Part shown: piece by piece, positions 8,465 to 17,700 of the stretch
Layout: each line of letters starts with the position of its first letter
Numbering within the stretch: the stretch's first letter is position 1
Notes under the pieces: model-generated
Databases searched by the model: none
The model's input: the letters and a program-made list of their open reading frames with translations, nothing else
What the model was told of the DNA's origin: nothing
Source of the DNA: Sphingomonadaceae bacterium
GTDB taxonomy: Bacteria > Pseudomonadota > Alphaproteobacteria > Sphingomonadales > Sphingomonadaceae
Length of the DNA stretch: 33,793 nt
Assembly: GCA_947451875.1 (NCBI GenBank)
Contig: CANGBE010000002.1
Location: 1 to 33,793, forward strand
Direction of reading: 5' to 3'
Translations under genes and position numbers: made by a program

Positions 8465-9220
8465 TTAGCGCGCCAACCAGCCACCGTCCACCGCCAGAAC
8501 CTGACCGGTGACATAGTCGGAAGCCTCGCTGGCGAGGAACACAGCTGCCCCGGCAATGTCCTCTGGCCGTCCCCAGCGTCCGGTGGGGATGCGCTCGAGG
8601 ATCTGGCGGCTGCGAGTTTCGTCTTCGCGTAGCGCCGTGGTGTTGTTGGTGCTGATATAGCCAGGGGCGATAGCGTTAACCTGCACGCCCTTGGGCGCGA
8701 GTTCGTTGGCCATGGCCTTGGTCACCCCGCCGACGCCGGACTTGGCCGCAGCATAGCTCGGCACGCGGATGCCGCCCTGAAAGGTGAGCAGGCTGGCGAT
8801 GTTGATGATCTTGCCTGAACCGCGTGTCGTCATGTGGCGCGCTGCCGCTTGGCTGAGGAAGAACAGCGTCTTGAGGTTGGTGTCCATCACCGTGTCCCAG
8901 TCCTCTTCGGAGAACTGGAGCAGATCGTCGCGGCGGATGATCCCGGCATTATTGACCAGTACGTCGATGCGGCCAAGGCCTGCCAGTGCCTCATCAATCA
9001 CCCGTCCGACCGGTTCGATCGAGCCGAAATCGGCCTTGATGTTCACCGCTTTGCGCCCTGTTGCCGCGATGGCGCGCAGGGTCTCGGTCGGCTCCGAGCG
9101 TCCAGCCACAGCCACATCGGCCCCGGCCTCGGCCAAAGCCACGGCAATCGCCTGCCCGATCCCGGTGTTGGCACCGGTAACTAGGGCAGCCTTGCCCGCG
9201 AGCGAGAACGAAATCGCCAT
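8465..9220 (-). CDS. kduD: 2-dehydro-3-deoxy-D-gluconate 5-dehydrogenase, KduD (SDR)
   Basis: This 251-residue short-chain dehydrogenase converts 3-deoxy-D-glycero-2,5-hexodiulosonate to 2-keto-3-deoxygluconate with NAD(P)H. Cofactor motif TGANTGIG is at 15-22, NNAG at 90-93, and the Ser143, Tyr156, Lys160 triad is present. Stretches such as FQGGIRVPSYAAAKSGV, NAIAPGYISTNNT and the C-terminal AVDGGWLAR match the enteric KduD sequence as I recall it, which is more specific than a general SDR match. It starts two bases after the stop of the RpiB-like isomerase, which suggests translational coupling within the operon. Confidence 0.93.
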   Translation of the reverse strand: MAISFSLAGKAALVTGANTGIGQAIAVALAEAGADVAVAGRSEPTETLRAIAATGRKAVNIKADFGSIEPVGRVIDEALAGLGRIDVLVNNAGIIRRDDLLQFSEEDWDTVMDTNLKTLFFLSQAAARHMTTRGSGKIINIASLLTFQGGIRVPSYAAAKSGVGGVTKAMANELAPKGVQVNAIAPGYISTNNTTALREDETRSRQILERIPTGRWGRPEDIAGAAVFLASEASDYVTGQVLAVDGGWLAR

Positions 9221-9222
9221 GC

Positions 9223-9855
9223 TTACAGGCTCTTGAGATAGGCGGCGATCGCCTCATCCTTGGCGTTGGGATAGAATAGTTCGGCAAAATGCTCACCTGC
9301 GATTGCCGCCCTGAGCAGGCCCTGATCGACGGTCTTGAGCACGGTCAGCATGTCGTGGCACGAAGCCGACTTCATGTCCTTCAGGATGCTGCGGTTGGCG
9401 GCCATGAAGTGGGCGCGCTCCTTAGGGTAGCCTGCGCCACCTTCGTTCTCGAAGATCTTGCGATAGCAATCCTGCAGGTTGAGCTCCGCTGCCCAGCCGA
9501 AACCCTTGGCATAGGGCATCGACATGGCGTTGCCGTCGTTGATCTGGCTGAACAGGAACGCGTCGGTGGGATCGATGACGAGGCCACAGAATACGCCCGG
9601 CATGGCATTGGCTGCCAGCATCGAACCCATGCCGGTGCCACAACCGGTCACTACGAAATCGGCCGCGCCGGAATTGAGCAGAATGCCCGCCAGCAGCCCG
9701 TTCATCACATAGGTCAGCGAGGCCTTATCCTCGGGTGTGTACATGCCATAGTTGAACACCTGATGGCCCAGCGGTTCGGCAACCGAGCGCAGTGCCTCAT
9801 GGACAATGGCGTTCTTGGCGGCCTGGCTGTTCTCGATAATCAGGGCGATCTTCAT
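9223..9855 (-). CDS. RpiB/LacAB-family isomerase, probable DhuI-like unsaturated-uronate isomerase
   Basis: This 210-residue protein has the RpiB/LacA/LacB sugar-phosphate isomerase fold: an N-terminal MKIALIIENS strand, a nucleotide-like TGCGTGMGSMLAANAMPG loop, and SQINDGNAMSMPY. Its partner in the operon is KduD. In streptococci an RpiB-fold enzyme called DhuI does the same job as classical KduI, isomerising 4-deoxy-5-hexosulose-uronate before the dehydrogenase step. That role fits here, and no KduI is present in the window. I chose ATG 9855 (upstream GAAAGA) over in-frame starts farther up, because the conserved fold begins at MKIALI. An operator-like site lies 40 bases upstream. A plain ribose-5-phosphate isomerase remains possible. 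Confidence 0.75.
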   Translation of the reverse strand: MKIALIIENSQAAKNAIVHEALRSVAEPLGHQVFNYGMYTPEDKASLTYVMNGLLAGILLNSGAADFVVTGCGTGMGSMLAANAMPGVFCGLVIDPTDAFLFSQINDGNAMSMPYAKGFGWAAELNLQDCYRKIFENEGGAGYPKERAHFMAANRSILKDMKSASCHDMLTVLKTVDQGLLRAAIAGEHFAELFYPNAKDEAIAAYLKSL

Positions 9856-9894
9856 GGCTGGTCTTTCTTGCTTGTGTAGTGAATTGGCGCGCTG

Positions 9895-9909
9895 GGTAAC
9901 CGGTGTCAT
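9895..9909 (-). promoter_or_regulatory. LacI-type operator, site 3 (isomerase-kduD-kdgK-esterase operon)
   Basis: The minus-strand sequence ATGACACCGGTTACC is identical over 15 bases to site 2 in front of the pectate lyase. It lies 40 bases upstream of the first gene of the operon, a position suited to repression. Confidence 0.72.
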
Positions 9910-9929
9910 AGACAAAGGCAAGCGCAGAG

Positions 9930-10943
9930 CTAAACCCCTGCTACAGATGCGCGCGGGACGAATTCGGTAAGGAACAGCGATTTTTCCTCGGCTGCTGCCT
10001 CTGGATGGATCAGCTTCAATGCCGCCGAGCTGGCCATGGCGCGAATTGGCCAGCGCACTGTGGTCAGCGGCGGCCAGATCGTTGCGGCAATCGCGGTATC
10101 GTCAAAGCCGACGATGGAAAGCTCCTGCGGCACTGAAAGCCCGCGCGTCCGGGCGGCGTGGAGCACGCCTGCGGCCATCACATCGTTGCTGGCGAAGATG
10201 GCGGTGAAGCGCTCTGCGCCATCCAGCAACTGCTCACCGGCCGCGCGTCCGGTATCAAACGTATAGTTGCCGCGCGCGAGCATGTCTGGCCCTGTCGGCA
10301 GGCCTGCTGCGGTCATCGCATCGCGCCAGCCTGCCTCTCTCTCGGTCGCTGATCGGAACCCCTCTGGCCCTTGAACGAGGCCGATCCGTTGATGCCCTTG
10401 CGCGATCAGATAATCCACTGCATCGCGCACCGCCTGCCGGTCATTCGACTGCACCAGATGCGCGTCATCATCGAGTGTTGCTGAGCCCATGCGGACATAG
10501 TTGCAGCCCAATTCGGTAAAAAGTGCCGCCAGCGCGTCGTTTTCCGAAAGCGGCGGCAGGATCATCACGCCATAAAGTCGCTGCTGCTCAATGAATGCGC
10601 GGATATCGTCGAACAGATCCGGGCTGTGGCGATCGACCGGGCGGACGACAAGCGCGAATTCGCTGCCGCCGATGGCATCAAGCACGCCTTCCTGAAAGTT
10701 GAGCACCATCTGCGCGTTGGGGTTGTCATAGATCATCCCCAACAGGAAATTGCGCCGCAGCGCCAGCGCGCGCGCCTGCGGGTTGGGTACATAGGCAAGG
10801 TCGGCGATTACCGCCTCAACCTTTTCGCGCGTCGCCTCATTGAGCAGCGGCGAGCGGTTGATGACGCGGCTGACAGTTTTCTTCGACACACCGGCAAGGC
10901 GGGCGACGTCGTTGATCGTTGGCTGCCCTGTTCGCTTTGCCAT
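9930..10943 (-). CDS. LacI-family transcriptional repressor, local uronate regulator
   Basis: This 337-residue regulator has a LacI helix-turn-helix at residues 8-30 (TINDVARLAGVSKKTVSRVI), the hinge region (NPQARALALRR) and a periplasmic-binding-protein-like effector domain. It is divergent from uxaA, and five similar operator-like sites lie in promoters of the surrounding pectin and uronate genes, one of them between itself and uxaA. This makes it the likely regulator, with a KDG-type intermediate as a plausible inducer. Effector identity is inference. Confidence 0.9.
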   Translation of the reverse strand: MAKRTGQPTINDVARLAGVSKKTVSRVINRSPLLNEATREKVEAVIADLAYVPNPQARALALRRNFLLGMIYDNPNAQMVLNFQEGVLDAIGGSEFALVVRPVDRHSPDLFDDIRAFIEQQRLYGVMILPPLSENDALAALFTELGCNYVRMGSATLDDDAHLVQSNDRQAVRDAVDYLIAQGHQRIGLVQGPEGFRSATEREAGWRDAMTAAGLPTGPDMLARGNYTFDTGRAAGEQLLDGAERFTAIFASNDVMAAGVLHAARTRGLSVPQELSIVGFDDTAIAATIWPPLTTVRWPIRAMASSAALKLIHPEAAAEEKSLFLTEFVPRASVAGV

Positions 10944-11011
10944 GCCTGTGAACTCGGTTCCTTATCCGCTCCGCCTCTCTCTTGCCTTATGACGACGGGT
11001 GAGGCAAATGA

Positions 11012-11026
11012 TTGACACCGGTTTCC
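11012..11026 (+). promoter_or_regulatory. LacI-type operator, site 4 (lacI-uxaA divergent region)
   Basis: TTGACACCGGTTTCC lies 16 bases before the uxaA start and 69 bases from the divergent repressor start. It could control both the repressor and uxaA. Confidence 0.7.
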
Positions 11027-11042
11027 ATAGAGGTATTCGCCG

Positions 11043-12542
11043 TTGTCAATCAAGCCCGAACCTGCACTTTACCAAGCCGCGCTGCGTGTGCATGTGGCGG
11101 ATTCGGTCGCGGTTGCCTTGCGCGATCTGGCAGAGGGCGAGCAGGTGTTCGCCCTGACGCTGCGCGATGCTGTGCCGCAGGGCCACAAGTTTGCCCTCGC
11201 TGATCTCGCCTCAGGAGAGGTTGTGGTAAAATATGGCCAGCCGATTGGCCGCACGAGCCGGGCGATTGCGGCGGGCGAGCATGTCCATAGTCACAACCTT
11301 TCGACCGCACTTGCCGGCGAACTGGCCTATCAGGCCCAGGCAAAAAGCGCAGCGGTTTCGGGCCTTAGTGGGCAGGCACCCCGTTGGCAGGGCTATGTCC
11401 GCGCCGATGGTCGCGCCGCGACGCGCAACGAGGTTTGGATACTCCCGACCGTCGGCTGCGTCGGCATGACTGCCGAACAGATCGCGCGTGAGGCGCAGGT
11501 CCGGCATCATGGGCGCCTTGATGGCGTTCACGCCTTCGCTCATCCGCATGGCTGCTCGCAACTGGGTGATGACCTTGCCGGAACCCGGGCAGCACTGGCG
11601 GGCCTTGCCGCCAACCCCAATGCCGCTGGCGTGCTGTTGCTTGGTTTGGGCTGCGAATCGAACCAGCTCGATGTCTTGCTTGAGGCGGTCCCCGAATCGG
11701 CGCGCGGAAAGTTGCGTTTTCTCTCCAGCCAGAGTGCGGGCGATGAACTGGCCGAAGCGGGGCGAATGATTGATGATTTGGCCGATGCGGCTGCGGCGGC
11801 ACATCGGGAGGATTTGCCGCTTTCTGCTTTGACCGTGGGGCTGAAATGCGGCGGATCGGATGGCTTTTCCGGCCTCACCGCCAACCCGCTGCTCGGCCGT
11901 TTCAGCGATGCGCTCTGCGCCGCTGGCGGCAGTGCGGTGCTCACCGAAATCCCCGAGATTTTCGGCGCGGAACAGGCGCTGCTCGAACGCGCAGTCAGCC
12001 GCGAGGTGTTTGATGCGGGCGCGGATCTCGTCAATCGGTTCAAGCGTTACTATCTCGATCAGGGCCTGCCGGTTTCAGAAAATCCCTCGCCGGGCAATCT
12101 GGCGGGCGGGATCACCACGCTCGAGGAAAAGTCGCTGGGCGCGGTGCAAAAGGCCGGATCCGCGCCGCTTGCTCATGTGGTGGGCTATGGCGAACAAGCA
12201 GGACAAGGTGGGGTGACCCTGCTCGAATCGCCAGGCAATGACGCCGTTTCGTCAACGGCTCTCGCGGCGGCTGGGGCAACGCTTGTGCTGTTTACGACTG
12301 GTCGAGGCACGCCGCTTGGGTTCCCGGTGCCAACGATCAAGGTTGCCTCGAATCACGCCCTGGCGCTGGCAAAGCCGCACTGGGTTGATTTCGATGCGGC
12401 GCAGGCCTTTGATGATGGAAAATCAGCCACTGACGCCGCCTTTATGGAACGCGTTTTATCGATTGCCAGCGGGGAAAAAACTGCCTCTGAACGGGCGGGC
12501 CAGCGTGCTATTGCCATCTGGAAACGCGGGGTCACCCTGTAA
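11043..12542 (+). CDS. uxaA: Altronate dehydratase UxaA
   Basis: This 499-residue enzyme dehydrates D-altronate to 2-keto-3-deoxygluconate, the last step of the isomerase route of galacturonate breakdown. It combines an N-terminal SAF-type domain (about residues 1-90, with KYGQPIGR) and a large UxaA domain with the iron-binding-type motifs GCVGMTAEQIA, HPHGCSQLGDD, LGLGCESNQLD and LKCGGSDGFSG. It starts with TTG at 11043, supported by AGAGGT 8 bases upstream. The product joins that of KduD at KDG, so both pectin-derived branches converge on the same kinase. UxaC and UxaB are not encoded in the window. Confidence 0.92.
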   Translation: MSIKPEPALYQAALRVHVADSVAVALRDLAEGEQVFALTLRDAVPQGHKFALADLASGEVVVKYGQPIGRTSRAIAAGEHVHSHNLSTALAGELAYQAQAKSAAVSGLSGQAPRWQGYVRADGRAATRNEVWILPTVGCVGMTAEQIAREAQVRHHGRLDGVHAFAHPHGCSQLGDDLAGTRAALAGLAANPNAAGVLLLGLGCESNQLDVLLEAVPESARGKLRFLSSQSAGDELAEAGRMIDDLADAAAAAHREDLPLSALTVGLKCGGSDGFSGLTANPLLGRFSDALCAAGGSAVLTEIPEIFGAEQALLERAVSREVFDAGADLVNRFKRYYLDQGLPVSENPSPGNLAGGITTLEEKSLGAVQKAGSAPLAHVVGYGEQAGQGGVTLLESPGNDAVSSTALAAAGATLVLFTTGRGTPLGFPVPTIKVASNHALALAKPHWVDFDAAQAFDDGKSATDAAFMERVLSIASGEKTASERAGQRAIAIWKRGVTL

Positions 12543-12575
12543 CTTCGCGGTGAATTCGCGCCTCGCCTCTTGCCT

Positions 12576-12590
12576 ATGACACCGGTTTCC
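12576..12590 (+). promoter_or_regulatory. LacI-type operator, site 5 (hydratase-exuT promoter)
   Basis: ATGACACCGGTTTCC lies 67 bases before the MhpD-like gene and matches the shared core TGACACCGGTTWCC exactly. It places the hydratase and the following transporter in the same inferred regulon. Confidence 0.7.
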
Positions 12591-12657
12591 CCTAGGTGGC
12601 TGGCTGTGCCGCGAATACGCATCGCGAGCGAGAACTATAAGGGCTGGGTAGAGGGAA

Positions 12658-13452
12658 ATGGCTGACGCACAGGCAATAGCGACTGCATTTGTTGAAGCAC
12701 GCCGTGCTGCCCGCGCACTCCTCTCCTATCCGGGCCTTGCGCCGGGGGACCTTGGCTCTGCCTACCGTATTCAGGATGCCGCCATCGAACTGGATGGTCG
12801 GTCGATCAAAGGCTGGAAGGTGGGACGGATCAATCCGCCACTAGATGGGCAGCTCGGGGCGAACCGCCTTGCTGGCCCGATCTTTGCCGAAACGGTGGTT
12901 TCGCTCAACAATAGCGAAGTGCCCGTGATGCCGGTTTTTGCTGATGGATTTGCTGCGGCTGAGGCCGAGCTGCTGCTCCACATCGCCCCCGGCATGGCCG
13001 ATAAGCGCCCTGTTACCGATGCGGAAACGCGATTGGTCATTGATGAAGTGCGGCTCGGCATGGAAATTGCCAGCTCGCCCTATCCCGGGATCAACGAAGA
13101 CGGCCCGACGGTGACAGCTTCGGACTTCGGCAACAACCACGGCCTCGTCATGGGTGCGCCGCTTGACGACTGGCAGGAGACTGACCTCTGCGCGATTTCG
13201 GTCCGCACGCTGATTGATGGCGTTCTGATCGGTGAGGCAACTGCAGCGACCATGCTGGATGGTCCCTTTGGTGCTGTGCGCTTCCTGCTTGCCAACCTTG
13301 CGGCTCGCGGGATCGACATTTCCGGCGGCACTTGGGTTTCTACAGGGGCGATCACCGGAGTTCATCAGGTAGTTCCCGGCCAGGCGGTGCAGGCACAATT
13401 CGGAACGCATGGTTCGGTGCAGTGCACGATTGGAACTGCTAAAGTGGTTTGA
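12658..13452 (+). CDS. MhpD/HpcG-like 2-keto acid hydratase or decarboxylase, role in uronate breakdown unknown
   Basis: This 264-residue protein belongs to the fumarylacetoacetate hydrolase-related hydratase group (2-keto-4-pentenoate and 2-oxohept-3-enedioate hydratases). Visible features are KGWKVGRI, the acidic metal-binding stretch AAEAELLL and the later acidic LGMEIASS segment, then the glycine-rich GDxGNNHG-like region (SDFGNNHGLVMG). The family usually acts on unsaturated 2-keto acids from aromatic meta-cleavage. Here it sits between altronate dehydratase and a hexuronate-type transporter, with its own operator, so the natural substrate may be an unsaturated or deoxy keto-uronate. I cannot name the reaction. 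Its stop overlaps a possible TTG start of the transporter reading frame. Confidence 0.78.
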   Translation: MADAQAIATAFVEARRAARALLSYPGLAPGDLGSAYRIQDAAIELDGRSIKGWKVGRINPPLDGQLGANRLAGPIFAETVVSLNNSEVPVMPVFADGFAAAEAELLLHIAPGMADKRPVTDAETRLVIDEVRLGMEIASSPYPGINEDGPTVTASDFGNNHGLVMGAPLDDWQETDLCAISVRTLIDGVLIGEATAATMLDGPFGAVRFLLANLAARGIDISGGTWVSTGAITGVHQVVPGQAVQAQFGTHGSVQCTIGTAKVV

Positions 13453-13502
13453 GCAATTTTCCGCCACAGGGCATGATCCCGGGCGGTTTTTCGGAGAGAG
13501 TG

Positions 13503-14768
13503 ATGCAGGAACACCGCAGCAGCCGCTATCGCTGGGTTATCGTTTCGCTGCTGTTCGCGGCTTGCACGGTTAATTATATCGACCGTCAGATGATCGGTAT
13601 TCTCAAGCCCACGCTTTCCAAGGAGATGGGCTGGAGCGAGAGCGACTATGCCGGCATCGTCTTCTATTTCCAGATGGCCTATGCGGTGTCCTACCTCGTA
13701 TTCGGCAAGCTGATCGATATGTTCGGCGCGCGGATCGGCTATTCGATTGCGGTTATCATCTGGACAATCGGCCATATGGCGCACGGCCTGGCCGGGTCTG
13801 CCACCCAGTTTGCGCTGGCACGCGCGGGCCTTGGCATTGGTGAGGCGGGCAATTTCCCCGGCGGGCTGAAAGCTGTGGCTGAATGGTTCCCCAAGAAGGA
13901 ACGGGCCTTTGCTACCGGGCTGTTCAATGCCGGATCAAACGTCGGTGCGATCCTTACCCCGCTACTTCTGTGGCTGATCATCGAGCACTGGGGTTTTGAC
14001 TGGCGCATGGCCTTTTACATGACCGGCATTTTCGGCGTGATTTGGCTCGTGGCCTGGTGGATGATCTATCGCCACCCCACTGAAAAGCCGCAGGTTTCGG
14101 CGGAGGAACTGGCGTTTATCCAGCAGGATAATGACGATAATATTGCCAAGGCCGGTTGGGGCAAGGTGATCAGACGGCGCGAAACCTGGGCCTTTGCATT
14201 GGGCAAGTTCTGCATCGATCCGATCTGGTGGTTCTTCCTGTTCTGGCTGCCGGGCTATCTTGGCACGCGCTATGGTCTTGATCTTAAGACCTTCGCCCTG
14301 CCGGTGGCAGCGATCTACCTGATCTCTGACGTGGGCTCGATTGGCGGTGGCTGGATGTCGTCCAAGCTGATGGCGATGGGCAAGAGCATCAACTATGCTC
14401 GCAAAATGACGATGCTGCTCTGCGCCGTGCTGATCCTGCCGATCTGGTTTGCGCAGGATGTGTCATCGGTCTGGGGCGCAGTCTTACTGATTGGCTTGGC
14501 TACCGCCGGGCATCAGGCATTCTCGTGCAATCTCTATACGCTGCCGTCAGACGTTTTTCCGCAAGCCGCAGTTGGCTCGGTGGTTGGTATCGGCGGCACA
14601 GTGGGCGCGGTGGGCGGCATGTTCATGGCCAAGTTCACCGGCTATATCCTCGATACGACGCACTCCTATGCGCTGCTCTTTGCCATTGCGGCAGGGGCAT
14701 ACTGGGTTGCGCTGCTGCTGGTTCACCTGCTGATGCCGACTATGGTGCCGGTGAAAATCGAAAACTAG
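13503..14768 (+). CDS. exuT: MFS hexuronate transporter, ExuT-like
   Basis: This 421-residue permease of the anion:cation symporter subgroup has about twelve membrane segments. Typical motifs are NYIDRQMIGILKPTL after the first helix, FGKLIDMFGARIGYS, and GIGEAGNFPGGLKAVAEWFP, which closely match ExuT-type proteins. It would import galacturonate (or related hexuronate) across the inner membrane by proton symport. I chose ATG 13503 because GGAGAGAG precedes it directly; a TTG at 13449 that overlaps the hydratase stop is the alternative. It probably shares a transcript with the hydratase. Confidence 0.85.
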   Translation: MQEHRSSRYRWVIVSLLFAACTVNYIDRQMIGILKPTLSKEMGWSESDYAGIVFYFQMAYAVSYLVFGKLIDMFGARIGYSIAVIIWTIGHMAHGLAGSATQFALARAGLGIGEAGNFPGGLKAVAEWFPKKERAFATGLFNAGSNVGAILTPLLLWLIIEHWGFDWRMAFYMTGIFGVIWLVAWWMIYRHPTEKPQVSAEELAFIQQDNDDNIAKAGWGKVIRRRETWAFALGKFCIDPIWWFFLFWLPGYLGTRYGLDLKTFALPVAAIYLISDVGSIGGGWMSSKLMAMGKSINYARKMTMLLCAVLILPIWFAQDVSSVWGAVLLIGLATAGHQAFSCNLYTLPSDVFPQAAVGSVVGIGGTVGAVGGMFMAKFTGYILDTTHSYALLFAIAAGAYWVALLLVHLLMPTMVPVKIEN

Positions 14769-14799
14769 GCCAGCGCCTCGATCAGTTGAAAATTAGCCG

Positions 14800-17700
14800 G
14801 TGAAATTGCCGCAAGCCGTGCTATTCGCTGCATATGTTGCAAACGAAACGATTATAGCGCCCTTCGCTGATTTCGCGCCACCGGTGCGAGTACAGTCGGT
14901 TTTGCGTGCGGCGATTACGGCGGCTTGTCGCCGGCCCGAACCAGAATGTGTCACTGCACTGATTGGTGAGGCAGAGTTGCCCGATGCTTTGCGTGCGCAG
15001 GTTCGGGTCACGGCCATTGCCCTTGTCACGGCTCTCCGCGCCAAGGGCCAGCGCGGCGGGGTAGAGGCGCTGGTCAAGGAATACTCGCTCTCCAGCCATG
15101 AGGGTGTGGCGCTGATGTGCTTGGCCGAGGCCCTGCTGCGCATCCCCGACAATGCCACCCGCGACGCGCTTATCCGTGTCAAGATCGCCCACGGCAACTG
15201 GCAGGCCCATCTGGGCGAGGGGCGTTCGCTGTTCGTCAATGCCGCGACATGGGGGTTGGTGGTTACCGGAAAGCTCACGGGCAGCGTCAATGAAACTGGC
15301 CTCGCCGCAGCACTCGCCCGGCTGGTGGCCCGGGCCGGGGAGCCGGTAATTCGGCGCGGCGTCGATCTCGCCATGCAGATGATGGGCGAACAGTTCGTCA
15401 CCGGCCAAACTATCGCCGAAGCCCTGAAACGCGCGCGGAAGCTGGAGGCAGAGGGCTTCCTCTATTCCTACGACATGCTGGGAGAGGCCGCGACAACTGC
15501 CGCTGATGCGGCGCGTTATTACGCAGACTACGAAACCGCGATCCACGCCATCGGCAAGGCTTCGGCTGGCCGCGGCGTGGTTGGCGGGCCGGGCATTTCG
15601 ATCAAGCTCTCAGCGCTCCACCCCCGCTATTCGCGGTCGCAAGTCGCCCGGGTGATGGGCGAGCTTCTGCCGCGCGTGCAGGCGCTGGCCCTGCTGGCGC
15701 GGAGCTATGACATCGGGTTCAATATCGACGCCGAGGAGTCCGACAGGCTCGAACTGTCGCTCGATCTGCTTGAGGAACTGGCACTCGATCGGCGGCTTTC
15801 GGGCTGGAACGGACTGGGCTTCGTCGTCCAGGCTTATGGCAAGCGCTGCCCCTTCGTGATCGACTGGCTGGCTGATTTGGCGCGCCGTTCGGACCGGCGG
15901 ATCATGGTGCGGCTGGTCAAGGGCGCCTATTGGGACAGCGAGATCAAGCACGCGCAGGTCGATGGGCTCAGCGATTTTCCGGTCTATACCCGCAAGGTCC
16001 ATACCGATGTGGCCTATATCGCCTGTGCCAAACGACTGCTCGCAGCAAAGGTTTACCTGTTCCCGCAATTCGCTACCCACAATGCCCAGACCTTGGCGAC
16101 AATCTATGGCTTGGCGGGCGAGACCTTCACGGCTGGCGACTACGAATTCCAGTGCCTGCACGGCATGGGCGAACCGCTCTATGAAGAGGTCGTTGGCCCC
16201 GACAAATTGAACCGCCCCTGCCGCATCTATGCGCCGGTTGGGACGCACGAGACGCTGCTCGCCTATCTCGTGCGCCGCCTGCTGGAGAACGGAGCCAACA
16301 GTTCGTTCGTTCACCGTATCTGGGACGAGGGCGTGGCGGTAGAGGAGCTGGCGGAGGATCCGGTGGCAGCCGCGCGGGCGATTGCGCCAGTCGGGCTCCC
16401 GCATCCGGCGATTGCCCTGCCGCGCAATCTGTTTGCCGGGCGGTACAACTCTGCAGGGCTTGATCTGGCTAGTGAGGCGGTGCTGACGCGGTTGTCAGGC
16501 GTGCTCCCGCAAGGCCAGCAATGGGGGGCCGAGCCGCTGATCACGGGTCTCGAAATCGCCCGCCGCAGCCAGCCGGTGACCAATCCGGCGGGCCGGGGCG
16601 ATGTGGTTGGCTCGGTATCTTTTGCTCTGGATCGCGATGCTGCCCACGCGGTGCGGGCGGCGCATGGCGCTTGGCCGGACTGGGCTGCAGTGCCCGTGGA
16701 CCAACGCGCTGATTGCCTGAACCGCGCCGCCGATCTGCTCGAAGCGCGGATGGAAAGTCTGCTTGGTCTGATCTTGCGCGAGGCGGGCAAATCGCTTGCC
16801 AATGCTGTGGGTGAAGTGCGCGAGGCGGTCGATTTCCTGCGCTATTACGCAGTGCAGGCGCGGGCAACGCTTGGCCCAGATCACCAGCCGCTCGGCGCGG
16901 TGGTCTGCATCAGCCCGTGGAACTTTCCGCTAGCGATCTTCACCGGCCAGATTGCCGCCGCGCTGGTGACGGGAAATGCCGTGCTCGCCAAGCCGGCCGA
17001 GGAAACCCCGCTGATCGCCGCCGAGATGGTGCGCCTGCTGCATCAGGCAGGCGTGCCGCGCGAAGTGCTGCAATTTGTCCCCGGCGATGGCCGCGTCGGC
17101 GCCGCGCTGGTCGCCGAGCCGGAAGTGGCAGGCGTGATGTTCACTGGTTCGACCGAAGTCGCCAAGCTGATCCAGCGCGAGCTTGCTGGCCACACATCGC
17201 CGCACGGCGCGCCGATTCCGCTGGTCGCGGAAACCGGCGGGCAGAACGCGATGGTGGTCGATAGCTCGGCGCTGGCCGAACAGGTGACGGCTGACGTGAT
17301 CGCCTCGGCCTTTGATTCAGCAGGGCAGCGCTGCTCAGCGCTCAGGGTCTTGTGCCTGCAGGAGGATATCGCCGACCGCCAGCTTGCCATGCTGCGCGGG
17401 GCCTTGGCGGAACTGGCCGTCGGCAATCCGCAGCGGCTGGCTTGCGATATTGGTCCGGTAATCAGCGACGAGGCGCGCGCCGGGATCGAGGCGCATGTCG
17501 AGCGGATGGCCGCACTGGGCTGCCGAGTAGAACGCCTACCGCTTTCCGCCGAATGTGCGCATGGCACCTTTGTCGCTCCGACGATCATCGAGATCGACGA
17601 TATTGCCCAACTGGGCCGCGAAGTCTTCGGGCCGGTGCTGCACGTGGTGCGTTATCGGCGTGAGCGGCTGGATCAAATGATCGAGGCGATCCGCGCCACC

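Noticed and set aside
9171-9180. CACCGGTAA similarity to the LacI-type operator
   Set aside because: It lies inside the conserved cofactor-binding region of kduD and lacks the TGACA half, so it is explained by coding.
14769-14799. Possible promoter or operator before putA
   Set aside because: The 31-base gap contains no palindrome or match to the three operator motifs found elsewhere.
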